A DNA stretch of 15,508 bases, taken from positions 1 through 15,508 of the forward strand of contig CAMLDJ010000117.1 of assembly GCA_946478755.1 (NCBI GenBank), written 5' to 3'. Made by a program: the position numbers and the translations under genes. Each line of letters opens with the position of its first letter. The first letter of the stretch is position 1. Below are positions 14,901 to 15,508 of the stretch, piece after piece. This stretch comes from an uncultured Pedobacter sp. (GTDB lineage: Bacteria; Bacteroidota; Bacteroidia; Sphingobacteriales; Sphingobacteriaceae). Below the pieces are notes generated by a model that had not been told where the DNA came from, did not search any database, and was given only the letters and a program-made list of their open reading frames with translations.

Positions 14901-15508
14901 GAATTCCAGTTCAATCAGCTTATAAAACCAGCCGATACTGGTGATATCATCACTTTGAGAAGTAAAAATGAAAAACTCTATATTTCTACTATGGGTGAAT
15001 ATTTACAATGCTGGGATTTTAACCTTTGCAAACTGGTATTTTCGGTGTATTTAAGAAGTCTATATGCATTGCCGAACATAAACCTTTACGCGTATGATTT
15101 TGTTATATCAGATCAACAAATTGGGGTATCAGATTGGGACGGTAATATTATTTTTCTGGATTTACATAATGGACGACGTCTTTTTAGCACGCACGAATTT
15201 TTGTCGACCTATACTGCCATCGAAATCCCTTCCAGTTTGGCTTCACCCGATACATTTCTTGCAGGGTTGGCAGTTATCTGTATTCAGGTTAGTAACACTG
15301 TAATTGCGGCTACTACGATAACTGGATTTTTAAGATTTTGGAATATATCCAGTAAGAAAGAGATTGGGCGAAGTTATTTGGGTGAATTTGGAAGCTATAC
15401 ATTTTCATTTGAAAACTACATCATTTTTTCTAACAGTGAAGGAGAATTGTTGTTGATAAATAGCAATAGTTATGTTGTTGAATTTATGTTAAAAGGGCAT
15501 TCACAATT
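11997..15508 (+). CDS. TIR - NB-ARC - WD40 STAND protein (APAF1/NLR-like), 3' end cut
   Basis: 1170 codons are open from ATG 11997 to the right edge. Residues 10-115 form a TIR domain: LFISYGRGDD (13-22), FSVWHDKSG, SSRLLLVIGPHSSKSAYVKA, with Glu86 in KAEWEFAL at the usual catalytic position. A linker leads to NB-ARC: P-loop GMGGIGKS (209-216), Walker B LIILDDVW (286-293), sensor LLITTR (311-316) and GCLPLA (370-375). The winged-helix 'MHD' site reads LHSLQFDYL near 491, close to APAF1's LHDLQ form but with Ser for Asp. From about 655 to the end come WD40-type repeats (LYFWD, IKAWNL, IRIWEI, LRFWNI); the last visible residues, FMLKGHSQ, look like another repeat. Family knowledge: ligand binding by the WD40 face drives NB-ARC oligomerisation and TIR NADase activation. 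Its partner is probably the upstream TPR protein. Confidence 0.9.
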   Translation, partial: MKGMKDLNDKNSLFISYGRGDDSAFVLKLYKNLSLKGFSVWHDKSGGLESNGISFLTNIKNNVNSSSRLLLVIGPHSSKSAYVKAEWEFALERCLIIIPILRIGCKTDKKGNLENSDDDYELIPGPIRDRNLHCFDFRRNEDYETAFQQLLQSLQKEILPLVLPDFEKELPKSLLPRDAIVEKVKRKLMADAYTPGVLTASNRNTAICGMGGIGKSVIVTILCYDCDVRRSFQDGIYRITIGQNPNLKDLQVRLQYITKDYTIDLIERFEESKIKFRAFLHEKNCLIILDDVWEQKDIELFASADALRCRLLITTRNKQAVNNLSNLIEIDVLSQEESIELLLKAVNQEKYYITTDNLPAQALDIIKECGCLPLAIDMAGGLINAGDPNSWGYILTKFRKSNLTSFSNMSLGYGYDNLFKVLNISVEALGKDAKEKYIQLVIFLENNPIPKKAIFALWLDDKNTDPESYLLLEDLSKRSLVKELGVDNYTLHSLQFDYLNVYIQKEMIDVKTIHQHFIENLGDPLKLDFNYAWKNYIYHLKSAGEEEKGLILLTNFKWIEAKLFFTDIYELLNDYELITITNVLKDRIYRSLKLSSHILSQYKDQLPAQLLIRMIEDENTVLFLDSCKNYCRNPWLKPVQTAIHRTIQPNYIFRTYEDRITNVSANTDHLIATTKSGNLYFWDKLNGKLIKKINAHSGSVNAIAITNNLLITCGSDALIKAWNLKNEDVKVGTGHKDSVRRILSYKNKIISASDDGTIHSYSTEMRQLDQIAVLPNAISKIEIYNGKFLICSSAKFIYVYNLNTNEEVQKLEHWGNVTCFIISNDKLISAAEDNSIRIWEISSGYLEANIPITQKHIFAMAGIGSLVIIGSFTDPKLSLIDIESYEFSEIPLHNSREGVFDMLIYKDYLVTSLFSNAIRVFSLQDMSRQIDLLGASDPAQCLTIGENILYAGNYGGMVYSWTLTGILEEFQFNQLIKPADTGDIITLRSKNEKLYISTMGEYLQCWDFNLCKLVFSVYLRSLYALPNINLYAYDFVISDQQIGVSDWDGNIIFLDLHNGRRLFSTHEFLSTYTAIEIPSSLASPDTFLAGLAVICIQVSNTVIAATTITGFLRFWNISSKKEIGRSYLGEFGSYTFSFENYIIFSNSEGELLLINSNSYVVEFMLKGHSQ

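Overview
The window looks like an accessory, defence-rich stretch of a Bacteroidota chromosome, most likely Sphingobacteriaceae (Pedobacter/Mucilaginibacter-like). The reasons are a DUF6266-type protein, a Crp/Fnr-like regulator of the kind common there, AT-rich intergenic DNA, weak or absent Shine-Dalgarno sequences and TAnnTTTG-like promoter boxes. This is inference from family content; no marker gene is present. By eye, base composition becomes more AT-rich after about 4.2 kb, where the conflict genes cluster.

Left part (1-2111). A leftward operon runs Crp/Fnr-like regulator, small helix-turn-helix protein, then an unrecognised gene cut by the window edge. Between this operon and the rightward DUF6266 gene lies an unusual head-to-head array of 11-bp units (1305-1455).

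Middle part (2195-4753). A 659-residue protein joins an N-terminal GHKL ATPase to a C-terminal Shedu-like (DUF4263, PD-(D/E)XK) nuclease. It converges, across a nested hairpin, on a leftward stand-alone TIR-like protein of the Cap12/Pycsar type.

Right part (4809-15508). Two related modules appear to share a duplicated control region. Module A (about 4809-8637) has regulatory copy A, a LysM + NlpC/P60 peptidoglycan hydrolase with no convincing signal peptide, a cysteine-free gasdermin-like protein with an acidic tail, and a CHAT (caspase-like) protease. Module B (about 10354 to the end) has regulatory copy B, a frameshifted and truncated LysM remnant, a TPR protein, and a large TIR - NB-ARC - WD40 protein (APAF1/plant-NLR architecture) that runs off the right edge. 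Between the modules sits a divergent pair: a SLOG-like nucleotide-binding protein (leftward) and an unrecognised 273-residue protein with a highly charged signature (rightward).

Inferred logic: several sensor and nucleotide-handling proteins (TIR, SLOG, NB-ARC, GHKL) are packed beside cell-killing effectors (Shedu nuclease, CHAT protease, putative gasdermin-like pore, cell-wall hydrolase). The most attractive proposal is a protease-activated pore plus cytosolic wall hydrolase, a holin/endolysin-like lysis cassette under a promoter that was duplicated and re-used for an NLR-like system.
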